Source: Azorhizobium sp943371865
Lineage (GTDB): Bacteria > Pseudomonadota > Alphaproteobacteria > Rhizobiales > Xanthobacteraceae
NCBI RefSeq assembly: GCF_943371865.1
Contig: NZ_CALRWL010000028.1
Span: 1-64,000 of the forward strand
DNA length: 64,000 bases
Reading direction: 5' to 3'
The translations under genes and the position numbers were made by a program. Below, in pieces: positions 17,739 to 27,981 of this stretch. The notes below the pieces were generated by a model that had not been told where the DNA came from, did not search any database, and saw nothing but the letters and a program-made list of their open reading frames with translations. How positions within the stretch are numbered: the first letter of the stretch is position 1; each line of letters starts with the position of its first letter.

Positions 17739-18070
17739 GCGAGCCGGCTCCGACAGCAGAGACCGATGCCGGGGCACCTCGTCCCGGCAAAGCGGTCGTT
17801 CGCTGGAGTGCCTATATTCTCGAATGCGCCGACGGCAGCCTCTATTGCGGTGTGGCCACCGATGTGGCCCGCCGCATGCGCGACCACGCCACCCCCAAGG
17901 GCTCGCGCTATGTGCGCGGCCATGGCGGCGTGAAGGCCCTGCTGTGGAGCTGCGAATTGCCCTCGCGCACCATCGCCCAGCGGGTGGAGTATCACCTCAA
18001 GCGCGCCTCGCGGCAGAGGAAGCTGGCTCTGGTCGCGACAGCCATCCTTCCAGATGCGTGGTTGGCCTGA
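17735..18070 (+). CDS. GIY-YIG nuclease superfamily protein
   Basis: 111 residues from a GTG that overlaps the pepF stop (GTGA), implying translational coupling. The domain shows a Y-I-L ... Y-C-G motif pair (WSAYILECADGSLYCGVATD) and the conserved Arg in RRMRDH; this is the single-domain UPF0213-type form related to UvrC and homing endonucleases. The catalytic Glu is plausibly in RVEYHLK. Possible role in DNA repair; substrate unknown. Confidence 0.85.
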   Translation: MSEPAPTAETDAGAPRPGKAVVRWSAYILECADGSLYCGVATDVARRMRDHATPKGSRYVRGHGGVKALLWSCELPSRTIAQRVEYHLKRASRQRKLALVATAILPDAWLA

Positions 18071-18160
18071 CGCCCGGGCGCCGGGTTGCCGCCATGGCCG
18101 ATCCGGTCTGCGGGCCACAGCACCGCGCTTTCCTCAGACTTCCTGGCAGCTGACAAAAAG

Positions 18161-18190
18161 AAAAGGCCGCGGAGATGCCCGCGGCCTTTT
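18161..18190. terminator. Bidirectional terminator between GIY-YIG and pntB
   Basis: A perfect 12-bp stem aaaaggccgcgg / ccgcggcctttt with a 6-base loop. The A tract on one side and T tract on the other allow it to end both convergent transcripts. Confidence 0.9.
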
Positions 18191-18211
18191 CCATTCTAAA
18201 GTGAAGATCGC

Positions 18212-19609
18212 TCAGAGGTTCTTGACGATTTCCTCAGTGACCTTCTTGGCGTCGCCGAACAGCATCATGGTGTTGTCGCGGAAGAACAGTTCGTTCTCCA
18301 CGCCGGCATAGCCGGAGCCCATGCCGCGCTTGATGAACAGAACCGTCTTGGCCTTTTCCACGTCCAGGATCGGCATGCCGTAGATGGCAGAGGTCGGGTC
18401 CGTCTTCGCCGCCGGGTTGGTGACGTCGTTGGCGCCGATGACGAACGCCACGTCGGCCTGCGCGAACTCGGAGTTGATGTCCTCCAGCTCGAACACTTCG
18501 TCATACGGCACCTGGGCTTCCGCCAGCAGCACGTTCATGTGCCCCGGCATGCGGCCCGCCACCGGATGGATGGCGTACTTCACCTCAACGCCCTCTTCCT
18601 TCAGCTTGTCGGCCATTTCCCGCAGCGCGTGCTGGGCCTGGGCCACCGCCATGCCGTAGCCCGGCACGATGATGACCTTTTGGGCGTTCTTCATGATGTA
18701 GGCGGCGTCATCCGCCGAGCCCTGCTTGACCGGGCGGGTTTCCGCCGCGCCCGCAGGTCCGCCGGCCACTTCGCCGCCGAAGCCGCCCAGGATCACCGAG
18801 ATGAAGGAGCGGTTCATGCCCTTACACATGATGTAGGACAGGATCGCACCCGAGGAGCCCACCAGCGCACCGGTAATGATCAGCGCGGTGTTGCCAAGCG
18901 TGAAGCCAATGCCGGCCGCCGCCCAACCCGAATAGGAGTTGAGCATGGACACCACAACCGGCATGTCGGCGCCGCCGATGGGGATGATCAGCAGCCCGCC
19001 GAGAACCAGCGACAGGATGGTGATGATCCAGAACAGCGGGATCGAGCCGGTCATCACGAAGGCAATGATCAGCACCAGCAGCAGCAGCGCCAGGCCGCCG
19101 TTGATGAAATGCCGGCCCGGCAGCATGATCGGCTTGCCCGACATGTTGCCGTTGAGCTTGGCAAACGCGATGATCGATCCGGTAAAGGTGATGGCGCCGA
19201 TGGCCACACCCAGGGTCATTTCCACCAGCGAGGCGCGGTGGATGTGGCCCACGTCACCGATGCCGAACGCCACCGGGGCATAGAGCGCAGCGGCGGCCAC
19301 AAGCACGGCGGCGAGACCCACCAGCGAGTGGAATGCGGCCACCAGCTGCGGCATCTGGGTCATGGCGATGCGCCGGGCGACCACTGCGCCGACGCCACCA
19401 CCGATGGCGATGCCCGCAATCACCAGCACCCAACCGACCAGATCGGCGGGGGGCGAGAGGGCCAGCGTGGTGAGCACGGCAATGCCCATGCCCACCATGC
19501 CGAACAGATTGCCCTGGCGGGACGTGGTGGGGTGAGAGAGCCCCCGCAGCGCCAGGATGAACAGAATACCTGCGACCAGATAAAGCAGGGCGGCCAGATT
19601 GGCATTCAT
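18212..19609 (-). CDS. pntB: NAD(P) transhydrogenase beta subunit
   Basis: 465 residues. The N-terminal half holds about nine membrane helices that with PntAB form the proton channel (for example GNMSGKPIMLPGRHFINGG). The C-terminal dIII domain binds NADP(H): VIIVPGYGMAVAQAQH, HPVAGRMPGHMNVLLAEA, DVAFVIGANDVTNPAAKTDPTSAIYGMP and GYAGVENELFF. It uses the proton gradient to drive hydride transfer from NADH to NADP+ at the inner membrane. Last gene of the coxIV-pntAA-pntAB-pntB unit. Confidence 0.97.
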   Translation of the reverse strand: MNANLAALLYLVAGILFILALRGLSHPTTSRQGNLFGMVGMGIAVLTTLALSPPADLVGWVLVIAGIAIGGGVGAVVARRIAMTQMPQLVAAFHSLVGLAAVLVAAAALYAPVAFGIGDVGHIHRASLVEMTLGVAIGAITFTGSIIAFAKLNGNMSGKPIMLPGRHFINGGLALLLLVLIIAFVMTGSIPLFWIITILSLVLGGLLIIPIGGADMPVVVSMLNSYSGWAAAGIGFTLGNTALIITGALVGSSGAILSYIMCKGMNRSFISVILGGFGGEVAGGPAGAAETRPVKQGSADDAAYIMKNAQKVIIVPGYGMAVAQAQHALREMADKLKEEGVEVKYAIHPVAGRMPGHMNVLLAEAQVPYDEVFELEDINSEFAQADVAFVIGANDVTNPAAKTDPTSAIYGMPILDVEKAKTVLFIKRGMGSGYAGVENELFFRDNTMMLFGDAKKVTEEIVKNL

Positions 19610-19619
19610 CGGTGCGCCC

Positions 19620-20075
19620 TCACTTCTTCTTCTGATACATGGCGAGCATTCGGCTGGTCACCAGGAACCCGCCGAAGATGTTCACCGAGGCGAAGATGAG
19701 CGCGATGAAGCCGAAGCCTCGCGCCCACAGCGTATGGCCGGGATCGCCCACGGTGGACACGCCCACCGCCAGAAGCGCGCCCACCACGATCACCGAGGAA
19801 ATGGCGTTGGTGACCGACATGAGCGGCGTGTGGAGCGCGGGAGTGACCTGCCACACCACATAGTAGCCGACGAACACCGCCAGCACGAAGATGGCGAGGC
19901 GGAACACGAACGGGTCGATGGCCCCGCCGGTGGCCGCATGCGCGGCGGCGCCGAGGGCGGTAGCCGCCTGGTCGGCATAGAGCTGGGCGGCTTCCGCGGC
20001 CTGGCGCGCCACTTCGGCGGCGGCGCGGGCCTGGACAGCGGCATCAGCGGCGGCTTGTGCGGTGATCGGGTTCAT
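19620..20075 (-). CDS. pntAB: NAD(P) transhydrogenase alpha subunit, membrane part
   Basis: 151 residues. An Ala-rich amphipathic N-terminus (AAAEVARQAAEAAQLYADQ) precedes four membrane helices, including FVGYYVVWQVTPALHTPLMSVTNAISS, the conserved dII segment. It ends in SRMLAMYQKKK. In this order the alpha subunit is split in two genes; this one supplies the channel helices. It overlaps the end of pntAA (ATGA) and lies 10 bases before pntB. Confidence 0.95.
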   Translation of the reverse strand: MNPITAQAAADAAVQARAAAEVARQAAEAAQLYADQAATALGAAAHAATGGAIDPFVFRLAIFVLAVFVGYYVVWQVTPALHTPLMSVTNAISSVIVVGALLAVGVSTVGDPGHTLWARGFGFIALIFASVNIFGGFLVTSRMLAMYQKKK

Positions 20076-21238
20076 GAGGCGGCTCCCTCAGTCGTGCCCA
20101 CGGTGGACTTGGGGGCGAAGTTCGGATGAACCACGGCGCCGTCGCGGGTCAGCAAGGTGGCCTTGACCAGCTCGTCGTCCCACTTCACGGCCAACGCCTT
20201 CGCCTGCTTGTCCACCAGGGTTTCCAGGAAAGCGTAGAGGTTCTTGGCATACAGCTGCGAGGCGGAGGCGGCGATGCGACCGGCCACGTTGAGATAGCCG
20301 ACGATCTTCACACCGTTCACGTCGGTGACCTGACCGGCCACCGCGCCCTCGACGTTGCCGCCGCGCTCCACCGCCAGATCCACCAGCACGGAACCCGGCT
20401 TCATGGAGGCCACCATGGCCGCGGAGATCAGGCGCGGCGCGGGCCGGCCGGGGATCAAAGCGGTGGTGATAACGATGTCCTGCTTCTTGATGTGTTCCGC
20501 CACCAAAGCCGCCTGCTTGGCCTGGTACTCGGCCGACATGGGCTTGGCATAGCCGCCCGAGGTCTCGGCCTGCTTGAACTCATCGTCTTCCACGGCGACG
20601 AACTTGGCGCCGAGGGATTCCACCTGCTCCTTGGAGGCGGGGCGGACGTCGGTGGCGGTCACCACGGCGCCGAGGCGGCGGGCGGTGGCGATGGCCTGGA
20701 GGCCGGCGACGCCGGCGCCCATGACGAAGGTGCGCGCGGCGGGAACGGTGCCGGCGGCGGTCATCATCATCGGCAGGGCGCGACCGAACTCGGCGGCCGC
20801 ATCGATCACCGCGCGGTAGCCGGCGAGATTGGCCTGCGAGGACAGAACGTCCATCACCTGGGCGCGGGTGATGCGGGGCATCAGCTCCATGGAGAAGGCG
20901 GTGAGGCCCGCATCCGCCAGCTGGCGCAGCGCCTCCTCATTGCCATAGGGGTCGAGAATGCCGATCACCAGCGTGCCACGCTTGTAGGTGAGCATCTCTT
21001 CCGCGGTGGGGCGGCGCACCTTGAGCACCACATCGGCGCCGATGGCGGCTTCCGCCGCGCTCGAGGCGATGGTGGCACCGGCAGCCTGATAGTCGGCGTC
21101 AAGAATGCCCGAACGCAGGCCGGCGCCCGACTGCACGGCAATCTCGGCGCCCAACGCCACAAGGCGCTTGACCGTATCCGGGGTCGCAGCGACCCGCGGC
21201 TCGCCGAGATCAAACTCGGCGGGGACAGCAATTTTCAT
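20072..21238 (-). CDS. pntAA: NAD(P) transhydrogenase alpha subunit, NAD-binding part
   Basis: 388 residues. Cytoplasmic dI domain related to alanine dehydrogenase. It opens MKIAVPAEFDLGEPRVA and has the NAD-binding GAGVAGLQAIATARRLGA followed by VTATDVRPASKEQVESLGA. LIPGRPAPRLI and PGSVLVDLAVERGGNVE are conserved. It binds NADH and passes hydride to the NADP domain of PntB. Its stop overlaps the pntAB start. The oxidase subunit IV gene is 29 bases upstream. Confidence 0.96.
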   Translation of the reverse strand: MKIAVPAEFDLGEPRVAATPDTVKRLVALGAEIAVQSGAGLRSGILDADYQAAGATIASSAAEAAIGADVVLKVRRPTAEEMLTYKRGTLVIGILDPYGNEEALRQLADAGLTAFSMELMPRITRAQVMDVLSSQANLAGYRAVIDAAAEFGRALPMMMTAAGTVPAARTFVMGAGVAGLQAIATARRLGAVVTATDVRPASKEQVESLGAKFVAVEDDEFKQAETSGGYAKPMSAEYQAKQAALVAEHIKKQDIVITTALIPGRPAPRLISAAMVASMKPGSVLVDLAVERGGNVEGAVAGQVTDVNGVKIVGYLNVAGRIAASASQLYAKNLYAFLETLVDKQAKALAVKWDDELVKATLLTRDGAVVHPNFAPKSTVGTTEGAAS

Positions 21239-21267
21239 CTGAAACCTCTACGAGTTCCGAGCCAAGC

Positions 21268-21420
21268 TCAGAGGAGGAAAGTCCACATCAGGACCATGAG
21301 CACGGCCAGGGCCACAGTGCCCCATTTGGTCAGGCCGGTGAACAACTCGTAGGTGCGCTGGTGTTCGGCATAATCGTTGCCGTCAGCGGTCGCGTATTCG
21401 ATCGCGCCATGCTCGGACAT
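21268..21420 (-). CDS. aa3-type cytochrome c oxidase subunit IV
   Basis: 50 residues from ATG 21420 (MSEHGAIEYATADGNDYAEHQRTY). A soluble N-terminus with HQRTYELFTGLTKWG is followed by a single membrane helix (TVALAVLMVLMWTFL). This is the small bacterial subunit IV that associates with aa3 oxidase and is not needed for catalysis. Placement just ahead of pntAA is recurrent in alphaproteobacteria; the catalytic oxidase subunits are not in the window. Confidence 0.88.
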   Translation of the reverse strand: MSEHGAIEYATADGNDYAEHQRTYELFTGLTKWGTVALAVLMVLMWTFLL

Positions 21421-21592
21421 CGTATTTCCCCCTGGCGTATGGTGGCCTTGGCCCTTTAGCTGAGAAGGGCTTCTATGGCAACTTCGTGGTGGTGGACAAT
21501 ATACCAGAAACCGGCGCAATCAAGGCGGAATTCGGCCTGCGCGGCACTTTCTTGTTCTTGCTTTGTTCCCGACTCTCGCGTAGCGTTTTCGC

Positions 21593-22909
21593 ATGGATCT
21601 GCATCGCGAAACCGACCTGCGTTTTCTGCCGGACGACCCCGCGCCGGCTCCTTCCGTGCCCTGTGCAGCCTCCGCACCGGCGCGCCCGACAGCGCGTCGG
21701 CGTTCCGCGCAGGTCGTTGATGCAAAAGCAAAATCAAAGCCGGAGCGCATTCTCGGCCGGCTGAAGACGGAGCGAGCGGCGCCGCCGCAGGACCCGCGAT
21801 CTGCGGCGCAGGATGCAGATGCGGGCGAGGCCGGAACCCAGGTGGCCGCCGAGGCCCGGCGCGGGCGCGGCGCCACCTCCAACGCCGCCGGGCGATACGA
21901 GCCGGCCGCTCGGATCCTGTTCAATGATGGCTGGCAAAGTTTAGATGAATTGCCGCCCTTTCGCACCGAAGTCACCGAAGAGCACGCCCGCACCGTCATC
22001 ACGCGCAACCAATCTCCCGACGTCGGCTTCGATCGCTCGATCAATGCCTATCGCGGCTGCGAGCACGGCTGCGTCTACTGTTTTGCGCGCCCGACCCATG
22101 CCTATCAAGGCCTCTCGGCCGGGCTGGATTTCGAGACCAAGCTGTTCGTGAAGCCCGACGCGCCGGAGCTGTTGGCGCGGGAATTGGCCCAGCCGCGCTA
22201 CCAGCCGCGGACCATCGCCATGGGCACCAATACCGACCCCTACCAGCCCATCGAGCGGCGCTATGAGGTGACCCGGCGGCTGCTTCAAGTCCTGAGCGAT
22301 TTCGGCCATCCCGTGGCCATCGTGACCAAGTCGGCGCTGGTGGCGCGCGACATCGATATCCTTGGCCCCATGGCCGAGCGGGGCCTCGCCAAGGTGGCGA
22401 TCTCGCTGACCACCCTCGATCCCCATCTGGCCCGGGTCATGGAGCCCCGCGCGGCCGCGCCCCACCGACGGCTGGAGACCATCCGCCGACTGGCGGATGC
22501 CGGCATTCCCACCGCCGTCCTCACGGCGCCGTTGATCCCCGCCTTGAACGACATGGAAGTAGAACGCATCCTCGATTCGGCGAAATTCATGGGCGCCAGC
22601 GAAGCAGGCTATGTGACGCTGCGTCTGCCACTGGAGATCGCTGATTTGTTCAAGGAATGGCTGGTGGCGCATTTCCCCGACAAGGCGCGGCACGTGATGT
22701 CGCTGATCCGCGAGATGCACGGCGGCAAGGATTATGATACCACCTTCGGCAAGCGCGGCAAGGGCGATGGCCCCTACGCTTGGACCATCGGCCGCCGGTT
22801 CGAGATCGCCGCCCGGCGGCTCGGCTTGTCCGGGCGTAGCGTGAAGCTGACCACCGCCCATTTCCGCCGCCCGGCCAAAGCCGGCGAGCAATTGTCCCTG
22901 TTCGAGTGA
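21593..22909 (+). CDS. PA0069-family radical SAM protein
   Basis: 438 residues. After a poorly conserved N-terminus of about 120 residues, SINAYRGCEHGCVYCFARPTHAY carries the CxxxCxxC cysteines (C-E-H-G-C-V-Y-C) that hold the 4Fe-4S cluster and cleave S-adenosylmethionine. GTNTDPYQPIERRYEVTR and the later TAPLIPALND are characteristic of this SplB-like family. No substrate is known; relation to spore photoproduct lyase suggests nucleic acid chemistry. No strong ribosome binding site precedes 21593, so an internal start is possible. Confidence 0.9.
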   Translation: MDLHRETDLRFLPDDPAPAPSVPCAASAPARPTARRRSAQVVDAKAKSKPERILGRLKTERAAPPQDPRSAAQDADAGEAGTQVAAEARRGRGATSNAAGRYEPAARILFNDGWQSLDELPPFRTEVTEEHARTVITRNQSPDVGFDRSINAYRGCEHGCVYCFARPTHAYQGLSAGLDFETKLFVKPDAPELLARELAQPRYQPRTIAMGTNTDPYQPIERRYEVTRRLLQVLSDFGHPVAIVTKSALVARDIDILGPMAERGLAKVAISLTTLDPHLARVMEPRAAAPHRRLETIRRLADAGIPTAVLTAPLIPALNDMEVERILDSAKFMGASEAGYVTLRLPLEIADLFKEWLVAHFPDKARHVMSLIREMHGGKDYDTTFGKRGKGDGPYAWTIGRRFEIAARRLGLSGRSVKLTTAHFRRPAKAGEQLSLFE

Positions 22910-22916
22910 GAGACCG

Positions 22917-23420
22917 ATGACACCCGCATTCGGACTGCACCTGGTGACGCTGGGCGTCGCCGATCTTGAGAAAGCCGTGGCCTTCTACACCGCCATGGGG
23001 CTCGCGCGACGCGACCAGGGCAGCGACAAGGTGGCGTTTTTCGATGCCAGCGGCGTCGTACTGTCGCTGTTCGACCGCAGCGCCTTGGCGGCGGATGCGG
23101 GTCTCACCGATGCTTCAACGCCACTGGCGGGGACGGCAGCCCCCACGGATCCGGCCCCCATGGCTGACACCGCGCGTGCCCTTTCCAAGCGAAGCTTTTC
23201 GGGCATCGCCCTGGCATTCAACGTCGCCGACGAGGAGGCCGTGGGGCATGTGATGGCCGCGGCCGAAGGGGCAGGCGCGACCATTGTGAAGACGCCGCAA
23301 CGGGCATTCTGGGGCGGATTCAGCGGCTATTTCGCCGACCCGGACGGCCACATCTGGGAAGTCGCTCACAACCCCTTCTGGCTCCTCGACGCCGCCGGCC
23401 GGCCCGTGTTGCCCGATTGA
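22917..23420 (+). CDS. VOC/glyoxalase family protein
   Basis: 167 residues, starting seven bases after the radical SAM stop. It has one vicinal-oxygen-chelate domain: LHLVTLGVADLEKAVAFYTAMG at the start, an inserted Ala/Thr-rich loop at about 65-90, and YFADPDGHIWEVAHNPFW at the end, with the C-terminal metal-site Glu. Substrate not predictable. Probably co-transcribed with the radical SAM gene. Confidence 0.85.
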   Translation: MTPAFGLHLVTLGVADLEKAVAFYTAMGLARRDQGSDKVAFFDASGVVLSLFDRSALAADAGLTDASTPLAGTAAPTDPAPMADTARALSKRSFSGIALAFNVADEEAVGHVMAAAEGAGATIVKTPQRAFWGGFSGYFADPDGHIWEVAHNPFWLLDAAGRPVLPD

Positions 23421-23532
23421 CCTCGCGCCGAAGCGAGGCTGGCCGACGGACATGCTGGGCGCCCTGAGGCCGGAGCGCCGCCGGGCAAACCGGATCGCCC
23501 TTCACGCAAGAGCGCGCTGGAAGGCGGCCGCC

Positions 23533-24813
23533 TCAGTGGCGCAGTTTGCTGATCGCCACGAAGGCGATGGCGCCGACCAGCAAGGCCGGCAAAGTCGCGC
23601 CCAGGTTCGGGAGAAGCGCCGTCACCCCGTGGAAGGTTACGATACCCAGCCCCCACGCGGCCAACCCGGCGATCCGCCAGCCGCCAGCATACCAATAGGC
23701 CCCACCGACCCGGTCGATTTGCCCGAGGTCAATGGCGCGGCGACGAACGATGAAATGGTCAGCCAACACCACGCCGAACAAAGGCGCGAACACGGACCCG
23801 ATCAGCAGCAGAAAGTCCTGGAACTGGGCCATGGGCACGACCAAGGCAATGAGCGTGCAGACCACGCCGAACCCCAGCGCCAGATAGGGAACCGGCACCC
23901 GGGCAACCGTCCCGGTGGACACGGCGGCGGAATGGATATCCGCAAAGGCGTTGTCGGTTTCGTCCAGCAGGATCAGCAGCAGCGCCAGACCGCCGCCCGC
24001 CGTGGCCAGCGCCACCACCAGCGTGCCCTCACCGTTGGTTGCCAGGGCATAGGCGGCACCGAGGCCGTAGAACCAGATGTTGGCGATCAGATAGCCCAGC
24101 GCGCTACCGCGGAACATGCCAGCGGGCGAGCGGCCGAAGCGGGTATAGTCCGCGATCAGCGGCAGCCAGGACAAGGGCATGGCCACCACCAGATCCACCG
24201 CGCCGCCAAAGCTCATGCCGCCGGTGCCGGGCTTCGCGGCCAGCGCCGCCAGATCGTGGTCCGCCAGCAGCCGCCAGGTCAGCCACGCCGCAGCGCCGAG
24301 GATCAGGTAGAGCCCCCACGCCCGCAGGAAGCGCCGCACGAACGACACCGGCCCGGCCACCGCGATCGCCGTGGCGAGCGCCCCGAACAGGATGGTCCAC
24401 GCATAAGGCAGCGTCACACCCAGAGCGGAGGTGGCGAGCGCATCGGCGGCCTCGCCCATGACGATGATTTCAAACGAACCCCAGCCGACCAATTGCACCA
24501 CATTGAGCAGCGTCGGCACGGAGGCGCCTCGCAGCCCGAGGCTCGGACGCAGCATAGCCATTGACGCAAGGCCGGTATCCGCCCCCACCACGCCCACCGA
24601 CGCCAGAAGCCCCGCCCCCAGGAGCGATCCCACCAGGATCGCCGCAAAGGCTTCGCCCAGACTGAGGGCCGGCACCAGCAAAGCGCCGGCCTGAAGCACC
24701 AGCAGCCCAATGCCGAGGCTGAACCACAAGGCAAAGGCATCGCGCGGGGCAAAGGCCCGCTGATCCGCGGGCACGGGGGTCAGCGGGTCATAGGGAGAGT
24801 GGGAAAGGTCCAT
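23533..24813 (-). CDS. NCS1-family transporter, CytX-like
   Basis: 426 residues from ATG 24813 (MDLSHSPYDPLTPVPADQR). The frame is open much further, to 25701, but that part is a shadow of the next gene. About twelve membrane helices; LVGWGSFEIIVMGEAADAL and WLPLIADYTRFGRSP fit NCS1 nucleobase permeases, and ALVVPMAQFQDFLLLIGSVFAPLFGVVLADHF fits the CytX branch proposed to import hydroxymethylpyrimidine for thiamine synthesis. I see no thiamine genes or TPP riboswitch nearby, so cytosine or another base is equally possible. Confidence 0.82.
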   Translation of the reverse strand: MDLSHSPYDPLTPVPADQRAFAPRDAFALWFSLGIGLLVLQAGALLVPALSLGEAFAAILVGSLLGAGLLASVGVVGADTGLASMAMLRPSLGLRGASVPTLLNVVQLVGWGSFEIIVMGEAADALATSALGVTLPYAWTILFGALATAIAVAGPVSFVRRFLRAWGLYLILGAAAWLTWRLLADHDLAALAAKPGTGGMSFGGAVDLVVAMPLSWLPLIADYTRFGRSPAGMFRGSALGYLIANIWFYGLGAAYALATNGEGTLVVALATAGGGLALLLILLDETDNAFADIHSAAVSTGTVARVPVPYLALGFGVVCTLIALVVPMAQFQDFLLLIGSVFAPLFGVVLADHFIVRRRAIDLGQIDRVGGAYWYAGGWRIAGLAAWGLGIVTFHGVTALLPNLGATLPALLVGAIAFVAISKLRH

Positions 24814-24973
24814 CAACACTGAGTCCGCAAGCCGGTGCGCCGAGCGCAGGAAATCTGCTGCGAGCCTGTAGCACGATCGGCCGCGCCGGCAAGGCGCGGA
24901 TACAACGATTGTCCGCCCTCCCCCCTGGGACACGGCGCGTCCGTATCCCGCGCCGGCGTCATGACCAAACAGA

Positions 24974-24997
24974 AACGGGCCCCGTCGGGGGCCCGTT
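24974..24997 (-). terminator. Hairpin after the lipoprotein gene
   Basis: Stem aacgggccc / gggcccgtt with a 6-base loop, about 25 bases downstream of the lipoprotein stop. On the minus strand TCTGTTTGG follows. Plausible terminator. Confidence 0.6.
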
Positions 24998-25022
24998 GAA
25001 CTCAGCGACAGAACAGGGATCC

Positions 25023-25556
25023 TCAGCCGCCGCAGCGGACATAAACCATCGTGCCGTAACGCTTGCCGATTTCCGGATCGACCCATTTCAGCACCAGCAC
25101 CTGGCCGTCGAAGCGCAGCACCTGGCGATCGCGGTCGCCGCCGGCGGGATCCTCGGCCGGACCAATGAAGGTGGGGCTGCCAGGCACCGCCTTGGAGACC
25201 ATCTCGGTGAGTTTGTTGTCGTCCGCCAGATACATCAGAACGCCGCCATTGGGGCCGGCGGTGATGATATAGGGGTTCGAGCACTGGGCGCGGGCCTGGG
25301 CCTCGGTGCGGCCAGCATCCTCGGGGCGATGGAAGGCGGCCAGACCGTAGCGGCCCACGAGGCTCGCGGCGGGAATGGGGCTGGTCCACTGCGGCGGAGG
25401 CGGCGGAGGCGGAGGGCCCGGCTCCGTGGTGGCACATGCCGCCAGCAGCAAGGCGGCCAAGCTCACCGCCGCCACCGTGGCGCGGGGAAACCGACGGGAG
25501 GCGCGCGACTGATGCGCGGCATCTGCAACCATCGGCCGGACGGACGACTGAGACAT
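25023..25556 (-). CDS. Predicted lipoprotein of unknown function
   Basis: 177 residues. A basic N-region is followed by a hydrophobic stretch ending in the lipobox LLAAC (Cys near residue 41), then a Pro-rich linker (PGPPPPPPPPQW). The mature domain (about 55-177) contains GRYGLAAFHRPED, ARAQCSNPYIITAGPNGGVLMYLAD and ends GTMVYVRCGG, with two Cys that may pair. I do not recognise the family. Likely anchored in the outer membrane facing the periplasm. Confidence 0.75.
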   Translation of the reverse strand: MSQSSVRPMVADAAHQSRASRRFPRATVAAVSLAALLLAACATTEPGPPPPPPPPQWTSPIPAASLVGRYGLAAFHRPEDAGRTEAQARAQCSNPYIITAGPNGGVLMYLADDNKLTEMVSKAVPGSPTFIGPAEDPAGGDRDRQVLRFDGQVLVLKWVDPEIGKRYGTMVYVRCGG

Positions 25557-25787
25557 TCACGTAACTCCGAGGCGGAAGCGCCCTGTTTTGCTGCCGGGCC
25601 GGGCCCGTGCCGAACCCCGCCGCAGCGGTTGCAACGGACCATAATGGGAGAGTGGCGCGGCGTCGATTCCGGGCATCACGGTGAAAGGGGATGGCGATCA
25701 CCGCACCTCGGCGCGGCTGGAAGTCGAGATTAGACGCCGCAAGTTACCACTTGGTTCCTGAAAGTGATGTTCCGCGCGGCCGATGCC

Positions 25788-25816
25788 TTGACGTGGCCGC
25801 AGGGCGATCTTATGTC
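25788..25816 (+). promoter_or_regulatory. Predicted groESL promoter
   Basis: TTGACG (25788-25793), 17-base spacer, TATGTC (25811-25816). Read as CTTGAC with CTTATGT it also resembles alphaproteobacterial RpoH promoters. It lies 11 bases upstream of the CIRCE element and about 80 bases before groES. Confidence 0.65.
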
Positions 25817-25826
25817 CGGCCCGCGT

Positions 25827-25853
25827 TTGGCACTCTCGATGTGGGAGTGCCAG
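25827..25853 (+). promoter_or_regulatory. CIRCE operator (HrcA site)
   Basis: ttggcactc-N9-gagtgccag: near-perfect 9-bp inverted repeat with the 9-base spacer that defines CIRCE (consensus TTAGCACTC-N9-GAGTGCTAA). HrcA represses groESL from this site and leaves it when chaperone is titrated by heat. Confidence 0.93.
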
Positions 25854-25898
25854 AACCCGCGAGCCAGGCTCGCTCCAATGCCTGAGAGGATCAGATCC

Positions 25899-26186
25899 AT
25901 GTCCTTCCGTCCCCTGCATGACCGCGTGGTCGTGAAGCGCATCGAAGCCGAACAGAAGACCGCCGGCGGCATCATCATCCCCGACACCGTCAAGGAAAAG
26001 CCCCAAGAGGGCGAAGTCGTGGCCGTGGGCCCCGGCGCCCGTGACGAGAGCGGCAAGGTTGTGGCCCTGGACGTCAAGGCCGGCGATCGCGTGCTGTTCG
26101 GCAAGTGGTCCGGCACCGAGGTCAAGGTCGATGGCCAGGACCTGCTCATCATGAAGGAAAGCGACATCCTCGGTGTGATCGGCTGA
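25899..26186 (+). CDS. groES: Co-chaperonin GroES
   Basis: 95 residues from ATG 25899, preceded by gagagga. It begins MSFRPLHDRVVVKR and shows the mobile loop around EQKTAGGIIIPDT and the tail KESDILGVIG. GroES heptamers cap GroEL in the folding cycle. An upstream in-frame ATG at 25764 runs through the CIRCE site and is not the start. The groEL start is 43 bases downstream. Confidence 0.98.
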   Translation: MSFRPLHDRVVVKRIEAEQKTAGGIIIPDTVKEKPQEGEVVAVGPGARDESGKVVALDVKAGDRVLFGKWSGTEVKVDGQDLLIMKESDILGVIG

Positions 26187-26229
26187 TCACACCGGTTCCC
26201 GCTCATTCCAGAGAATCAGGAGAGGCACA

Positions 26230-27873
<1,644 letters not shown>

Positions 27874-27893
27874 TCCAGCCTCTCAAGTGTTTG

Positions 27894-27960
27894 GCGAAGC
27901 CGGACCTCCGGCTTCGCTTTTTATCGGGAAAAGGCGCGACTCTGGTCGCGCCTTTTCTTT
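27894..27960 (+). terminator. Tandem terminators after groEL
   Basis: First hairpin gcgaagccgga / tccggcttcgc (27894-27904 / 27907-27917) then T5. Second hairpin aaaaggcgcgac / gtcgcgcctttt (27929-27940 / 27945-27956) then ctttttt. The second can also end the convergent DsbA-like transcript. Confidence 0.92.
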
Positions 27961-27981
27961 TTTGCGTCGGCATGTGGGCAC

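Noticed and set aside
24814..25022. Possible TPP riboswitch ahead of the CytX-like transporter
   Set aside because: I looked on the minus strand for the thi-box elements (CTGAGA and ACCCTTTGAACCTGA-like) and found none.
23533..25701. A 722-codon frame reading through the transporter and the lipoprotein region
   Set aside because: Residues upstream of the ATG at 24813 are an out-of-frame reading of the lipoprotein gene; the transporter starts at 24813.
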